From contig OU862881.1 in assembly GCA_917880725.1 (NCBI GenBank), positions 27,626,001 to 27,690,000 on the forward strand: 64,000 bases of DNA, given 5' to 3'. The stretch's first letter is position 1. Each line of letters opens with the position of its first letter. A program made the position numbers and the translations under genes. Below are positions 52,620 through 64,000 of this stretch, in pieces. Below the pieces are notes generated by a model. The model saw only the letters and a list, made by a program, of their open reading frames with translations. It was not told the DNA's origin and ran no database searches. Source of the stretch: Selenia dentaria. Taxonomy: Eukaryota > Arthropoda > Insecta > Lepidoptera > Geometridae.

Positions 52620-52825
52620 CTAGCGACTGTACGCGACTTCGTTCGCATAGTAAGCTCGGCCGTAAGCCAAAGGGCTTCGCCATTACCTCCCATGTTTTCT
52701 TAACCTGAACCTTCTCCAGACAATAATTAATACAACAAAAAACAATTAGCGAGATTGTTCCATCCGTACTCAAGTTGAACAAAAGCGTGACCAGGAGAAA
52801 TAGGGGTTCATTTTTATATATACAG
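52619..52825 (-). mobile_element. Helitron-like family Z, tandem copy 2
   Basis: Starts (plus strand) ACTAGCGACTGTACGCGACT with no spacer after copy 1 and ends TTTTTATATATACAGA. Contains TTAACCTGAACCTTCTCC and AAGCGTGACCAGGAGAAATA. Confidence 0.7.
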
Positions 52826-53084
52826 ATAATAAAATATAGGTTATAGAAAATATTTACACAAATGTCATGGTATCGGTTTTTTTATTCATTATTTGCATTT
52901 TTTTTTACTTTTCGTGATCATTGTTTATTTTTTGCTCATGTCCGTCTAATATTATACATTTGAATTTCACTCTCCCTGCTGAAATAGAATTCGAACTTCT
53001 TGTAAGAGAGTGCGTTGGTACCACCGCAATGCGATATGTCATGCCTCTATTGCGCAAGTAGTAAATTTTATTTCATATACGCAA
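52826..53084. other. A+T-rich sequence, nothing recognised
   Basis: No feature seen. Confidence 0.45.
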
Positions 53085-53275
53085 ATAAATTCTTTTTTTT
53101 ATTATTTTCCACACTCATACCCAAGTGTTCCTTGTGTCGCGGGGCACTGATACACATATTCCCAAACAATTACCCTCACCACAAAATAATCTGCCCCGGG
53201 CTGGGAATCGAACCCGGGATCTCGCACTTTGAAGGCAGGATTGTCCGGCTCGAACTGAGCTAACGGGGCCGTCAA
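53085..53275 (-). repeat. tRNA-derived SINE, family 3
   Basis: Minus-strand head GGCCCCGTTAGCTCAGTTCG (A box) and GATCCCGGGTTCGATTCCC (B box, T stem with one mismatch), then CCCGGGG. The acceptor stem can pair only partly, so it is a SINE head or pseudogene rather than a functional tRNA gene. The body includes TGGTGAGGGTAATTGTTTGG and GCCCCGCGACACAAGGAAC and ends in an A run (53091-53100 on the complement). Confidence 0.7.
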
Positions 53276-54997
53276 TAAAGCGAATGAGGGTCAAAAAAGA
53301 GGGACCAAAATTGTAGGGCGATGACCGCAGTGCACAGCAGTCATCGCCCTTCCATTCCCTTCAGCTTATAATATCTGGGGCACTATACCCGTCACGGGCA
53401 AGTAGAAACATCGGGCACGACTTGTTTGTTTCGTGACTTCATATTATGTAAAGGAAATGATACTGGTCCTTAAATGTTTTAAGGACTTAAAAAATATTTT
53501 TTTATTAAGGAAATGAATACGACTGGATTATTATCCGTCCTGCATTCATTCATATAAGGGAGTCTTAACCATATAGCATCTTGAGAAGGTAATTTGGGTA
53601 AAAGTCTTTATACATGTGGCCTGTGTGGGCAGACGTTTTATAGGTCTTTAGGAACAGATTTGTATAGCGGTCATTTTTTCACTGACAATAAAAACAACAT
53701 TATGCTTGGACTGAGGTTTAATTGTGACTCATTGATTGATATGCCATAAAGTGTATCTTGTACGAGTGCACGTCATGTGTGCGAGTCATTTTAAATAATA
53801 ATTATCCTTTATGTTACAGGATATACTCATATTATTATCCTTTGAAAACAGTATTTAAAAGGCTAATTGGAGAATTACATTAAGAGGTAAACTAAGGTTT
53901 TATAAAAATAAACGAGCATGTTGGAAAAACAAATCAATATTTAATAGTGTAGTTCAAATAGTGTTTCGTATAGGATTTCAACGATAATTGCTGTTTCCGT
54001 TGTCCTTGATAATAATAATAATCATAATCTTATTGGTAACTCAATGAACTGATACCATATAATAAATTAAGTTTACCTAGTATTAAGTTTACTTTATAAA
54101 GAAACAGATAAAATGCAATATCAATAATGAAAAGCAATCTATCGCCATACCTACAACTGTATTAAGTCATACCGGACACCTTATTAAAAATAGTCGGATC
54201 CAATAAATACCAGCACAATTTACTCTACTACCGCATTCTACAAGAAGAATATAGCCCCACGAACAAACTTTATCGCATTGTCGACATTGTTAAATTATAT
54301 CCAAATAAAATCTTATAAAATCCAGTCTGCTTCTCGTTGATATCATTTTGTAATTTATTATATACCTTCCATTTTTGTGAGAGAAATGTGAGTTATGCTA
54401 TAATTTTAAGGCGCATGGATACGCTTAACCATACGTAGGCTTATGTAGTTATTGGAGGAAGCTTCATTGACATAGCGTTTATACTCACACGCGCTAGAAA
54501 CTGGCTGTACGTCCAGCGCCTCGTTCTATAATTCTAAATTAGGCACATTATTCATAAACTATTAAACTATAACTATTAAATTATAAATAACTGTTATATA
54601 ATCTCATTCGGTAATATTCTAATTATGAAATGAAATACAGACTTTTATTGGCATATTTTATTTACATACTTCTTTAAGAAAATTTCATTATTCTCCTAAC
54701 AAAACAATGCTTCAAAAATATGTTTTTAATTATTAAAGTACAATGTGTCCCGACCAAGGAGGTTTCAATTCAATTTAAGTACACATTATCTGTGGTGAGC
54801 GCGCCGCGCGCGCAACGCGCTGGTTCCGAACCAATAGACCATTAACAGAATTTTTCCACTGATATTGGCAAAATTGTGGTTACGCCGCACAAGCCATACA
54901 AACAAGAAGAAGAAGAAGACTTTTTTCCATTTTGGCGCTATTTCGTACATACGAATTTGAGTAATATTTTGTTGGATAAAACTTTAGTAGCAAAAAT
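53276..54997. other. A+T-rich sequence with a short hairpin
   Basis: 53315-53325 (AGGGCGATGAC) and 53340-53350 form a perfect 11-bp stem with a 14-nt loop. A small G+C patch at 54797-54830 (GAGCGCGCCGCGCGCGCAAC) has no ORF. Confidence 0.5.
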
Positions 54998-55190
54998 GTC
55001 ACGAGATTAAATAAAGTAGTGTATGCAACTGCATATCATTAGGTATTAAAACACTTATGTAATCTTATTTATATAATCTTATTCATGTAATCGTATCGCC
55101 TGCGGCTCGTTTCAAAAGACTACACTCATGTTTTAATACCCTCTATTATATGACAGTTGCATAAACTACTATTATTTTCTCGATACTCTA
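54998..55190. mobile_element. Foldback MITE
   Basis: CACGAGATTAAATAAAGTAG and GTATGCAACTGCATATCATT, GGTATTAAAAC on the left pair with GTTTTAATACCC, ATGACAGTTGCATAAACTAC and TATTTTCTCGATACT on the right. The centre holds CGTATCGCCTGCGGCTCG. About 190 bp, no ORF. Confidence 0.6.
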
Positions 55191-55224
55191 TAAATAATAA
55201 AAACATTTGTTAAAAGTAAGTCAC

Positions 55225-55575
55225 ATATTTTTTTTATGGGATAGGTTGGCAAACGAGCAAGCGGCTCACCAGATGGTAAGTGATACCGTCGCTTACAGAC
55301 ATTCGCAATACCAGATGTGTCGAGGATGCGTTGCCGACCTTTGAGGAAGGAAGAGATAAAAGGGGTGTGGGTGGAGGGGGAGGGGGGAAGGAGAGGGAGA
55401 GTAGGGAAGGATAGGGAGAGAAGGGATCGAGCCTCCGGAATCTCCCACAAACCGACTGAAACGCAATAGCAAGCTATGTTACTTCACGTCGGTGTTATGT
55501 GGGAGTGTGGTACTTCCCCGGTCGTGCCGGCCCTTTCGACTGTGGGGTGACAGCGCGGCACTACCACCGAAAATA
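55225..55575 (-). repeat. SINE-like retroposon with poly(A)
   Basis: Minus strand: GGTGGTAGTGCCGCGCTGTC, CCGGCACGACCGGGG, TTTGTGGGAGATTCCGGAGG, a C+T-rich tract (TCTCCCTATCCTTCCC), GGTCGGCAACGCATCCTCG, CATCTGGTGAGCCGCTTGC, TATCCCATAAAAAAAA at 55228-55241. A well-known lepidopteran repeat type; the head is not obviously a tRNA. Confidence 0.65.
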
Positions 55576-55914
55576 ATAAGTACATAGCTAATTCTGTAAG
55601 ATTGTACATATTATAGAAAAAAAAAACTGTTCAATTATATGCAAAGTGTTATGAGTAAAGTTTTTACAAAATAATGTAACATTTTGCGTTTAATCGAACC
55701 ACGGGCCTTAAGCATTGTCGAGAGAGTCACAGTGGGAGGGTGTCAGTCTGTGCATTGTCACGAAGTCCTTTCGAGAACGCGGAAACTGAGAACGTAACGT
55801 TTTTATTCAAAGCTATAAATAAATTCGTTTACATCTTGAGGTCTTGCACCTACCGATGTGGTTCCTTGTCATAGAGTCTTTGTAATAAACAGTAAATACA
55901 GTAAGTAGTACGCT
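55576..55914. other. A+T-rich sequence, nothing recognised
   Basis: No feature seen. Confidence 0.45.
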
Positions 55915-56360
55915 GTAAGTCAAAGTCAAGTTAAAATCATTTAGGCATCAATCAAATCAAAGACGCACTTATGAATGTAAATTTTTCATTATAATGTACT
56001 TTAAAGACTCTACCGCCGCGTTCCCAAATATATAGAGCCGACCGAGAAGAAGCGGCAAGAAACTCGGGGCCATTCTTTTTATATAGATGTTTACAATGTT
56101 TCTACTTAGGCACTACAAATATTAAATTTTATAGGTGGCAGAGTGACAGTGTGCCAGAAGTGGAGTATTCCAAACGTCTATGTAATGTCGGACTTTATAA
56201 TAAGCTTTTTTTATTAAAACGTTTTTTACAATCAATTGGAATTTGCCCTCTGTGAGCTCAGTTATGTGTTTTGGGATTTTATTGCAAAAACGCACACAAT
56301 TTCCTAGGAATTACTTATTAGTCTTCGCAAGTCTAAAACTAGGTACAGCTATCCTATTTG
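55915..56360 (-). mobile_element. LINE 3' end, minus strand (copy 2)
   Basis: Same family as 49985-50430: TAGTTTTAGACTTGCGAAG, ACACATAACTGAGCTCACAG, GAATACTCCACTTCTGGCAC, TTTCTTGCCGCTTCTTCTCG and the end near AACTTGACTTTGACTT on the minus strand. The ORF 56243-56431 overlaps it by chance. Confidence 0.6.
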
Positions 56361-56604
56361 TATTTCTAGTATTGAAGAGTGGTGATCACTATTTAATTTA
56401 TATGTATGTAAATTTTTATAAACATACATGATATTTTCAAATACTTATGTGATGAACAGAAATGTTTGCTCTCAGGTTTTGGATGTTGTGATGTGTTATC
56501 GTGTGAGCCCATACCTGCCACGACACGGATTCCTAGTTTGAAGGAATAAGTATGTAAACGTTATTAAAAATATACAACATAGACCAACTTAAGCTTTGGG
56601 GGAT

Positions 56605-57405
56605 GAAGAAAGAAGTGGTCGCCCTTTGACCGCTGTTACGGAAGAAAACGTACTAGAATTGAAAAAAAAAATATAAGACAATAGGCGAGTCACGTATCAA
56701 GAGATTCAACACATACTGCAGGTCGGATCAGGAAGCCTTCACGATATTCTACACGTGTATTCTTCGCGTGATGAGAATAGTTTCACTTTGGGTGCCACAC
56801 AAACTCACCATAGCTCAGAAGCAGACCCGGGTGGAATGGTGACGTGATATGATAAACAAATTCGAAGTAGGCTTATCTCAGGGTGTTTACGACATCATCA
56901 CAGATGATAAGTCCTAGATTTATCAATACGATCCAGAAACGAAGTGCCAGTCTACGGTTTGAGTGTTTTAAAACAAATCAATGCCTGAAAAAGTAAAGGG
57001 ATCTAGATGCAGGGTGAAGATTTTGATTTTTTCAATTTGACTAGCCACTTGGTGTCGATTCCTTTAGTTTCGTGTTTTGTTCTGTGTTGTGAGCAACACG
57101 CGACCCGGCACAGGGCTCCGCGGGCTACCGCTCCAAAAGCGCCTGCGCACACCATGCTCAAAACAAGAGCCTTCCTGGACAGCACGCCATTCAAACTCCT
57201 GGGTCACCCTCCTTACAGCCCTACTTCCTTTATTCCCGAAAATAATAAATCAGCTCAAAGGTATACAATTTTTGTCGCCGGAAAATACGTTGTCAGCGTT
57301 CGAGCAGACTGTAAACGAGGTGTCTGCGGTGTACCGGAAAAAGTGTTTCGAAAACTGGTTCAGACGCATGAAGTTTTAAGTAGAGGCTGTGGAGAATACA
57401 TTTAA
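56605..57405 (+). pseudogene. mariner transposase relic
   Basis: Order of mariner-like segments across frames: GRPLTAVTEENV (56615), RRVTYQEIQHILQVGSGSLH, then WVPHKLTIAQKQTRVEW (56790), FIN/IYQYDPETK (56915), AFLDSTPFKLLGHPPYSP (57170) and, in another frame, FPKIINQLKGIQFLSPENTL and CFENWFRRMKF (57340). Internal stops at 56669 and ~56840, and several frameshifts. The first catalytic box reads TDDKS followed by a stop, the second (HDNA-type) aspartate is replaced, and the segment after PPYSP no longer has its aspartate, so the D,D34D triad is lost. I found no terminal inverted repeats. An old, dead copy. Confidence 0.8.
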
Positions 57406-58799
57406 AAGATTTAATAAAACAATATTCACCCCAATATTTTTTTATAATTTTCGTAAAACCTGCAAAAATATAAAATAGAGTGTCCGACGAAATATACCTG
57501 GAATCTATAATACGGGCTTTTACAAACCTAGTTTGGGAACCAGGTGACGTATATATATTTAAGTAGAGTCATGTTTCACAGCGGACTACGAAGCAAAAAC
57601 AAATAACCAATTTCCTCTTAGGAACTTAGCATATGAGGTTTTCTTAAATCGCTTTCATCAATTTTCCTCGCTTTTTGTGGTGTTTTTTTACTAACTTCTG
57701 TTTCATACATACCAACTACTACTACTACTCCATACCATCTAAACATACTTTTTCAGCTCTCATCCTTTTCATTTACCGCACCGCTTTTTATCACTGTGTT
57801 CTTCTTTGTATAACTAAAAGTCACCCAGTTGATAGCTTGCAACATATAATTCATAATTCTAAAGTATTTTAGGCCAAATGAACCATTCATTTTTATGATA
57901 GACAGTGGCGCCAACCACTATCTAAATTTGCGGTCGCTAGCTGGTCAATAAATAATTTAAAAAACAGGTTTCGATCTAAACAGTAGCCGACCTTGCTAAG
58001 AATGTTTCGAGAACAAAAGTTGTGGAATTAATGCAAATAACTAACAATATAAGCAACACATTTTTAAATGTACCTATAAAATGGCAAAAGAAAGTAGAGT
58101 AAGTAACTAAAAGTCACTTATCTAAATTTCTGAATCATAATAATAAAAAGAGGAAAAATTTGTATTTTACCTCTTCTTATTATTATGGCTCAAAACCCTC
58201 TGGACCGATTTCAAAAAATATTTATTGTATTATTTTCATTTATGTCTGCACGTCCATCATATTATTGTTAATATCACATATGATGGAAAATCGATTGGTA
58301 ATAGGGAGTAAGTACATGTACCTTTTTTAACTTTTAAACATACTATCAATAATTTTAACATAAAGCCTACTTAAATATTTCAATAGATATTATTCTAAAA
58401 TTTGGACGTTTCCTACAAATTTTAAGTGTGGATTTTGGTAAAATTATTGGAATTCTATTTCACCATTAGAATGCTTCATTATCACTGATTAACATTAGGT
58501 ACTTTGATTTATGATCATTATCATTCATCACCACGCGTGTGAAACCGCGAAGCGCAGCTAGTTTATAATAAATGAATAAAAATAAGTTATTATTAAACCA
58601 AAGTACCAGGAATATATCTTTCACAGACTAGATAATATTAATATCGTCTGCAATGTACCATCAGTGATTAAGAATGAAATTAACGATTAGACTCAAATTT
58701 TTAATACCTATCTAACAAGCTATACCTGCCATTATATGATCAAACAATGTATCAATGTTATCTTTAAAACGTTATGCAAAAGTTTGTATACTATATAAT
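57406..58799. other. A+T-rich sequence with a Helitron-like end
   Basis: 58500-58562 (TCATCACCACGCGTGTGAAA, CGCGAAGCGCAGCTAGT) is the 3' end of the 36813-type Helitron-like family. Otherwise no gene. Confidence 0.5.
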
Positions 58800-59004
58800 A
58801 CTAGCGACTGCCCGCGACTTCGTTCGCGTAGTAGGCTAGGCCTTCGGCCTCGCCATTACCTCCCTTTACTTACATTTTTTACTTACACTTCTACGAAGTG
58901 TTAGAAAAACATTTTAAAAAAAGATGAATTAAATCGGTAAAGCCATTCTCAGTAAGTCAGTTAAAGCGTGACCAGGAGAAACACGGGTTCTTTTTATATA
59001 TAGA
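58800..59004 (-). mobile_element. Helitron-like family Z, full length
   Basis: Plus strand: ACTAGCGACTGCCCGCGACT, GTAGGCTAGGCCTTCGGCC, AATCGGTAAAGCCATTCTC, AAGCGTGACCAGGAGAAACA, TTTTTATATATAGA. On the minus strand it therefore begins TC and ends CTAGT, with a GGCCGAAGGCC hairpin near the 3' end. Confidence 0.7.
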
Positions 59005-61194
59005 TATAGGTACTGTAAATATACCATATATGTTACTATTTTGATATAGGTTTTAAGAGTGTTCGCTTGCTATAACTGGCAATATTAAACATTAGTCATT
59101 GCAACGGTAACTTCCAACAACAGTCCTTGAGAACTGTCTTTATTCTAGGTCTAGTGGAGGTATCACTTTCTACCGCATCATTACTGTCTATTGAGTGAGA
59201 TAGAAGTAGCTGATCAACCTATCAACAACAGTTAAATGTGCCATATCTGCCATACCTTAATAGACATATTATTAATATTTTAGGGAGATGGACGATGTGT
59301 TTAGCCCCTTTATGTTTTATTGTGTTCGTAATGTGTGAAGGCAGGTCTTCAAAGTGAAATTATACCAGGGCTTTGAGTTGAAAGATTTGTATATTTTCGA
59401 ACAAGTCATTAGTTACGAAATTGTGTGTATATAGACGACTATGACACAGACTATATTTTATAAATCAAAGATAAAAACTCAGAGCTATAAACTAATAGAG
59501 TGCGTTCATGAACGCCACAATATCTATTATTTTTACAGTTTAAAGTTCGTAGATACTCGACTGGATGTACCGCTTAAGTTAACCCAATAATGCAATATGG
59601 AAAATGTTTAATACGAAAATTTATTCAAGTTACAGTAACAAAAACCATCAGGGTTGTTAAACATAAGCTTCATAAAGAACAATACAAAGCTTGAAAATTA
59701 GACTCAGTCCTTAAAATGAAAAATAAAACTTGAAACAAACAAGAATAAAATGAGAGAAGAGTAGTTTAGAACCGAGTGTGATTTCAATATGTTCAAGTTC
59801 ATAGAACTATGTATTCAAGTTATTAAGAGGATTGCATAGCTAGTACTTTCCATGCTAAAAGAGAAAACTCTTTTCTACCTCTTAATATTTTCCGATTTCA
59901 GAATTTTTTTTTCATGGAATCGTGACATTGTTTACTATGCCCGTACGTTTTGATTTTTTCAGTGTTTTTAAGTTCTAAAAAAGGAAATTTATAGTACTTT
60001 GAAATAAGAGAATCTCCTCTTAAGAGAAGTATCTTGAAACTTTATGATTGACTCAAACTTTATTGAAATCTTCTGAACATCTTAATTTTTTTTTTATTTT
60101 ATGTAATTTTGGCGCCTATAAGCTAGATAAACTTAAACCAAAGACAAATATTATATAATAATACTGAAAACTAAAATGTCAAATTTTCACAAGACTACTA
60201 AAATATATTTTAGAACGCTGTTAAACGAGGCATGGTAAAGCCCGATTACTCCAACAATCTTGACATATATATATATACACCTCAACCATCTCAAATTTAA
60301 TTACATTTTTCCAAAACGAAAAGCCTAATATTTTTTATAAAACATTACTTTAAAATATTGAACTACCCATGAAATCAATCATAAATGGGTTAAATTTTCC
60401 ATTTAGATAAAATATATGTAATATCTTCATATTTTCGATGAACGATAACGTAGCGTCACGTAGGCATGCTACGCGTGCTATCTACAGCTACGAAAGTCTG
60501 CATTTTCAGTTTTCAAACTGTAAAATATTTTTATTTTTATTTTAGTAAAAATTTCACAGAAAACTGCACGTACACATCATAAATTTATCAGTTTTGTACG
60601 TGTTTTTGCGGTTAGATTTACCGTTTCTATATAAAGTGACTCAGTAGGACGTTTGGATATGAATTTAGATGATATTGATGTTATACTGCGTATTTTAAGA
60701 TATCACACTTATGGTGTCATTAAAAAAACCTAAAATCCTTAAAATTTGATGCAGCTACATTTATTGATGTGTGATTCATTCCAGCCAAATACTTTTTTTT
60801 AAGAGATGTTGAAAGTGATGATTCATCGTATCAATACTATAACATTGACTACTAACATGACATGTAAAGTATAAACAAACATAGACATATAATTAACATA
60901 AATTTTCTCCCACCATGGGGCTTAAAGATTAGTTTTTAAATTTTATTCTTAATACCTTGTAAGTAAATCTATTTATTTGGCCTAATATATACAATATGAT
61001 ATAATATATATATACATATATACAAAGTGCCACTTTTCAGGCCCAAAATATTAAAAACCATCTTCGTTATATCTATTCTATTACATTCCATATTGCAAAA
61101 CATACATACATATACATTTTTATAATATGATGCAAAAATAAAGTTATTGACAAAGTTGGTACATAGATAATGGAGTAGGTACAGGCTCATTTTA
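59005..61194. other. A+T-rich sequence, nothing recognised
   Basis: No ORF above 78 codons. AACGTAGCGTCACGTAGGCA near 60450 resembles a dispersed repeat but I cannot define its limits. Confidence 0.45.
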
Positions 61195-61566
61195 ACCGAC
61201 TTCAAAAAAGAAGGAGGTTATGTAGTAGGCGTGTGTATGTATTTTTTTATGTGTATGTCAAAATTCTTTTTTTGGTTGGTAGAGTACCTATACTTCCGAA
61301 CCGAAATTAATGAAATTTAAATGGGACCATTTCATTTTCATTAATTTCGATTAACATTCGATCCCGTAAGTAGCAGGTTACTAAAAATGGTGAAACATTT
61401 TATTACCAAAAAATGGAACCGACTTCAACATACAGACAGTATGAAATAACTTGTCGAAGTCGGTACCAAGCGCACAATAGTGTGATAATAGGTACCTACT
61501 TTTGAACTTTCATGGTACCGATTTCAACAAGTTATTTCACATTTTTTGGTGTTGAAGTTGGTTCCA
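61195..61566 (-). repeat. Family W repeat with terminal foldback, copy 2
   Basis: Minus strand starts with the foldback (61566-61413; GGAACCAACTTCAACACC pairs with GTTGAAGTCGGTTCC-type sequence). Then AATGTTTCACCATTTTTAG, TTTCGGTTCGGAAGTATAGG and the end TTTTGAAGTCGGTTAAAAT. Reverse orientation relative to 51485-51950. Confidence 0.6.
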
Positions 61567-64000
61567 GTTTTTGTTAAAAATGTTTCAGGGCAAACATCAA
61601 TAATTAAATTAATAATAATAATTAATTAGTTAATCATAAAATTTATCAGACATGTTAAAAATTCACATTGAACGTAACAGAGGTATCTGCAATCCCACCT
61701 TTAAGCTCTGTTTAGACAAAACTGATAATGGGTTTGACTGATTGTGAATGTTTAAACATTAAACTTTTTGTAAATGGAAATACATAATAAAGCTCACAGT
61801 TGATATAGAATTTAATTTGTTAGTCATAACAATGATAATTAAAAACGTATAGTATGCCTACGTTAACAGTTTTTTTTTTTATAATTGGACGAAATAGGCT
61901 CAAAAACTAATGCCTTGGTCTGAGTGCAAGGTGAACGCAGTGTGGTGCCACGCAAAACTAGATTTATAAGTTCTAGGTAGTAAGTACCTCGCCATTACAT
62001 AATAGTTGCAGTGTTACATCGTACTTGTATGCATTACTATTATTTAAAACATAACATAATAATAATTTCATTTTAGTGATAACAAATATCTGTGACTCAT
62101 GAAATAATATGGATAATGGTATGTGTATAAGGTTCGAGTAAGTTTCCAGTAAGCCCTCAATAGTTTTTGGTTCTTAATAATAACTTAAATAATAAATAAG
62201 AGTACAAACCTTATAAGTATTAACAGAGCCGGTTTTCCTTGTAAACACTAGTTTTATTGTTGAATGCACCCACATATCTAAAACATTACTTTAGCTAAAA
62301 AACAAAACTGTATGCTCTGTATTGATGACACATCATACAATAATTATGCTGTTTTAGGAAAATCCGTCTAAAAACATCAAATTATACGAATTCTTCAACA
62401 ATCGAAATTCCGTTGTTACAGTCCGTCACACTACAGCTTCTGTCGCACTGATATTGGTTCCACGTATTTAAATTACACTCATAACTTCTTAGTAAATGAT
62501 TATTAATTCATTTAATACAGAAGATATTAACCTTTGTGACTCGATGGCCGACGGCGCCGAATTAGAAAACGTCATTGCCACGGCGCCACCTGATAAAATT
62601 TTCCCAAGAATGCTTTATTAAAACTACTTAGAACCTGCGACAAACAAACACAGTGACAGATTTAATTTCGACGAATAACGTCAATATTTGTATCACATTT
62701 TTATGTTATTAGCCCGGATACGTAGACACATTTGAATTAATTAGAATAACAAGATGCCCGATAAAAATGCGACGCTTTGGTTCTCAAATGTTTGATACCA
62801 TTTATTTTCCACGGTAGCTGGTAACAAGAATAAAAGCGAAGCCATAATTTATGTAACTACTCAAAGAATCTAATATTCATGTTTATACTTCGCAGTAATA
62901 TCACTTAATGCCATCTTGAATATATTTTCGCTCTTGTACCGAAATGTTCGCAAAGCGTCCTAAATTGATAAGCCAATAACGACATATAAAGTTTTTTTTA
63001 AATTAAGACTACGTAATGTAAACGGATCAATATATTTCATACGCTATTTTGATAAGTATACCTCATTGACATATAAAATAAAATAAAAAAATTAAAATGT
63101 TTAAGGTATAAAGTGTCATTGACACTTCATACCTTCAACTTATTTTAATATTGTTCTTTTGTGCATATTTTAATTATGAGTCACAAGAATTAAGACCTAT
63201 TCAATTCTAATAGAGAGTAAATCACAGAGTTATAAAAAACTGTCGAATTTTATGGCCTCGAAGAGTCTCGTGTGATTTACTGCATCTTCTATAAATTTAA
63301 TTTTTATTTGTTTTGGACATCTTAGTATTGATAGATGATAAAAATTTGTCACTGTGACAGTAGAATAGAATGGAATCCGGTAGAAAGGATGGTAATTCCA
63401 ATTTTGTACAAAATGCGAATACTCTCAGTGGATATTTTGAACAAACCCGATGATAAATGTCCATGAGAAATTAATTGCTTTACTACCAATCTCTTGTAAA
63501 ATGCAAAATAGAAATGATGATGATTATTATTATGAAAGCTCCATTTCAAACATACCGAAATGATTTATATTTTATTAATACAGAAGTTTGATAAATCTTT
63601 TTATAATATACATAGGTTGTTAAGAATGTAATAAAATTAAATTGTACTTAGTTTATTGTATTTGTTGCTTGGAAGTGTATTTGGATTATAATAAAAGTTT
63701 ACTTATTATATTACTTACAACAAAGCATGATTAATTTCGTAAAATAATATGTTATAAAATGGTCTGGATTTTTTTCCGATAGCCTTCGCGTATGTATCTA
63801 AATAACATTATAGATCGTGTATTCTAGATTGACGTTGCAGATCAGGAACAAAACTAGTCTATTATGACCGAGTAACATAATAAACGTTGATTTCGTCAAA
63901 GACCAACCCACTGAAAGTTTGAATAAATATAAATGTCAAAACAAGAACAAACAAGGATGCCACCACATTCCGATGTTGTCATTTTGCCCTAAACATTATT
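61567..64000. other. A+T-rich sequence, nothing recognised
   Basis: No convincing gene. A short G+C-richer piece at 62543-62592 (GATGGCCGACGGCGCCGAATT ... CACGGCGCCACC) and a CATACTT/TATACCTT inverted pair at 63104-63135 (AAGGTATAAAGTGTCATTGA) are the only structures noted. Confidence 0.45.

Noticed and set aside
53195..53275. A functional tRNA gene on the minus strand
   Set aside because: A and B boxes are good, but the acceptor stem pairs poorly and an unrelated body with a poly(A) end follows, so a SINE is the better reading.
60632..60650. TATAAAG followed by TCAGT as a core promoter
   Set aside because: The spacing (about 12 bp) is too short for a TATA-initiator pair and no ORF follows.

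Overview
The window looks like a transposon-rich, A+T-rich piece of a lepidopteran (moth or butterfly) nuclear genome. The case rests on its mix of elements: an R1-clade LINE end, an R4/Dong-type LINE bordered by AAT repeats, several RTE-clade LINEs ending in (TGA/GAT)n, tRNA-derived SINEs, and many short Helitron-like elements of the TC...CTAGT type. I find no complete host gene. At most there are a few candidate host exons (28613-28804, about 30538-30643, about 36482-36632, and a divergent pair of start codons near 27000).

Layout. 1-1135: 3' end of an R1-clade LINE with a poly(A) tail. 1136-4953: A+T-rich sequence with tRNA-derived SINE copies. About 4954-17572: a nested block built around a duplicated 2.45-kb segment (about 6205-8660 and 13525-15980). 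Copy 1 carries a Harbinger-like element (5353-6204, TAA target duplication) and an intact R4/Dong-type LINE (about 8730-12750, ORF of 1199 aa). Copy 2 preserves the unoccupied counterparts of both sites. 17700-19660: an RTE end, a G+C-richer repeat and a 570-bp foldback element. 19652-27080: sequence of different texture with degenerate tandem repeats. It holds an RTE-clade LINE with an open 998-codon frame, followed directly by a 90-bp minisatellite. 27940-37520: LINE relics, MITEs, Helitron-like elements and the candidate host exons. 37520-64000: A+T-rich sequence with scattered repeats. These include an internally deleted RTE with a 14-bp target duplication (45348-46765), tandem Helitron-like copies (52427-52825), SINEs, and a dead mariner (56605-57405).

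The genes do not form a pathway. The two open LINE ORFs (R4/Dong with a restriction-like endonuclease, RTE with an APE-type endonuclease) each encode the nicking and reverse-transcription activities for their own target-primed insertion. They could in principle also mobilise the short elements here that share their tails. Family assignments come from reading motifs in the translated sequence and have not been checked against databases.
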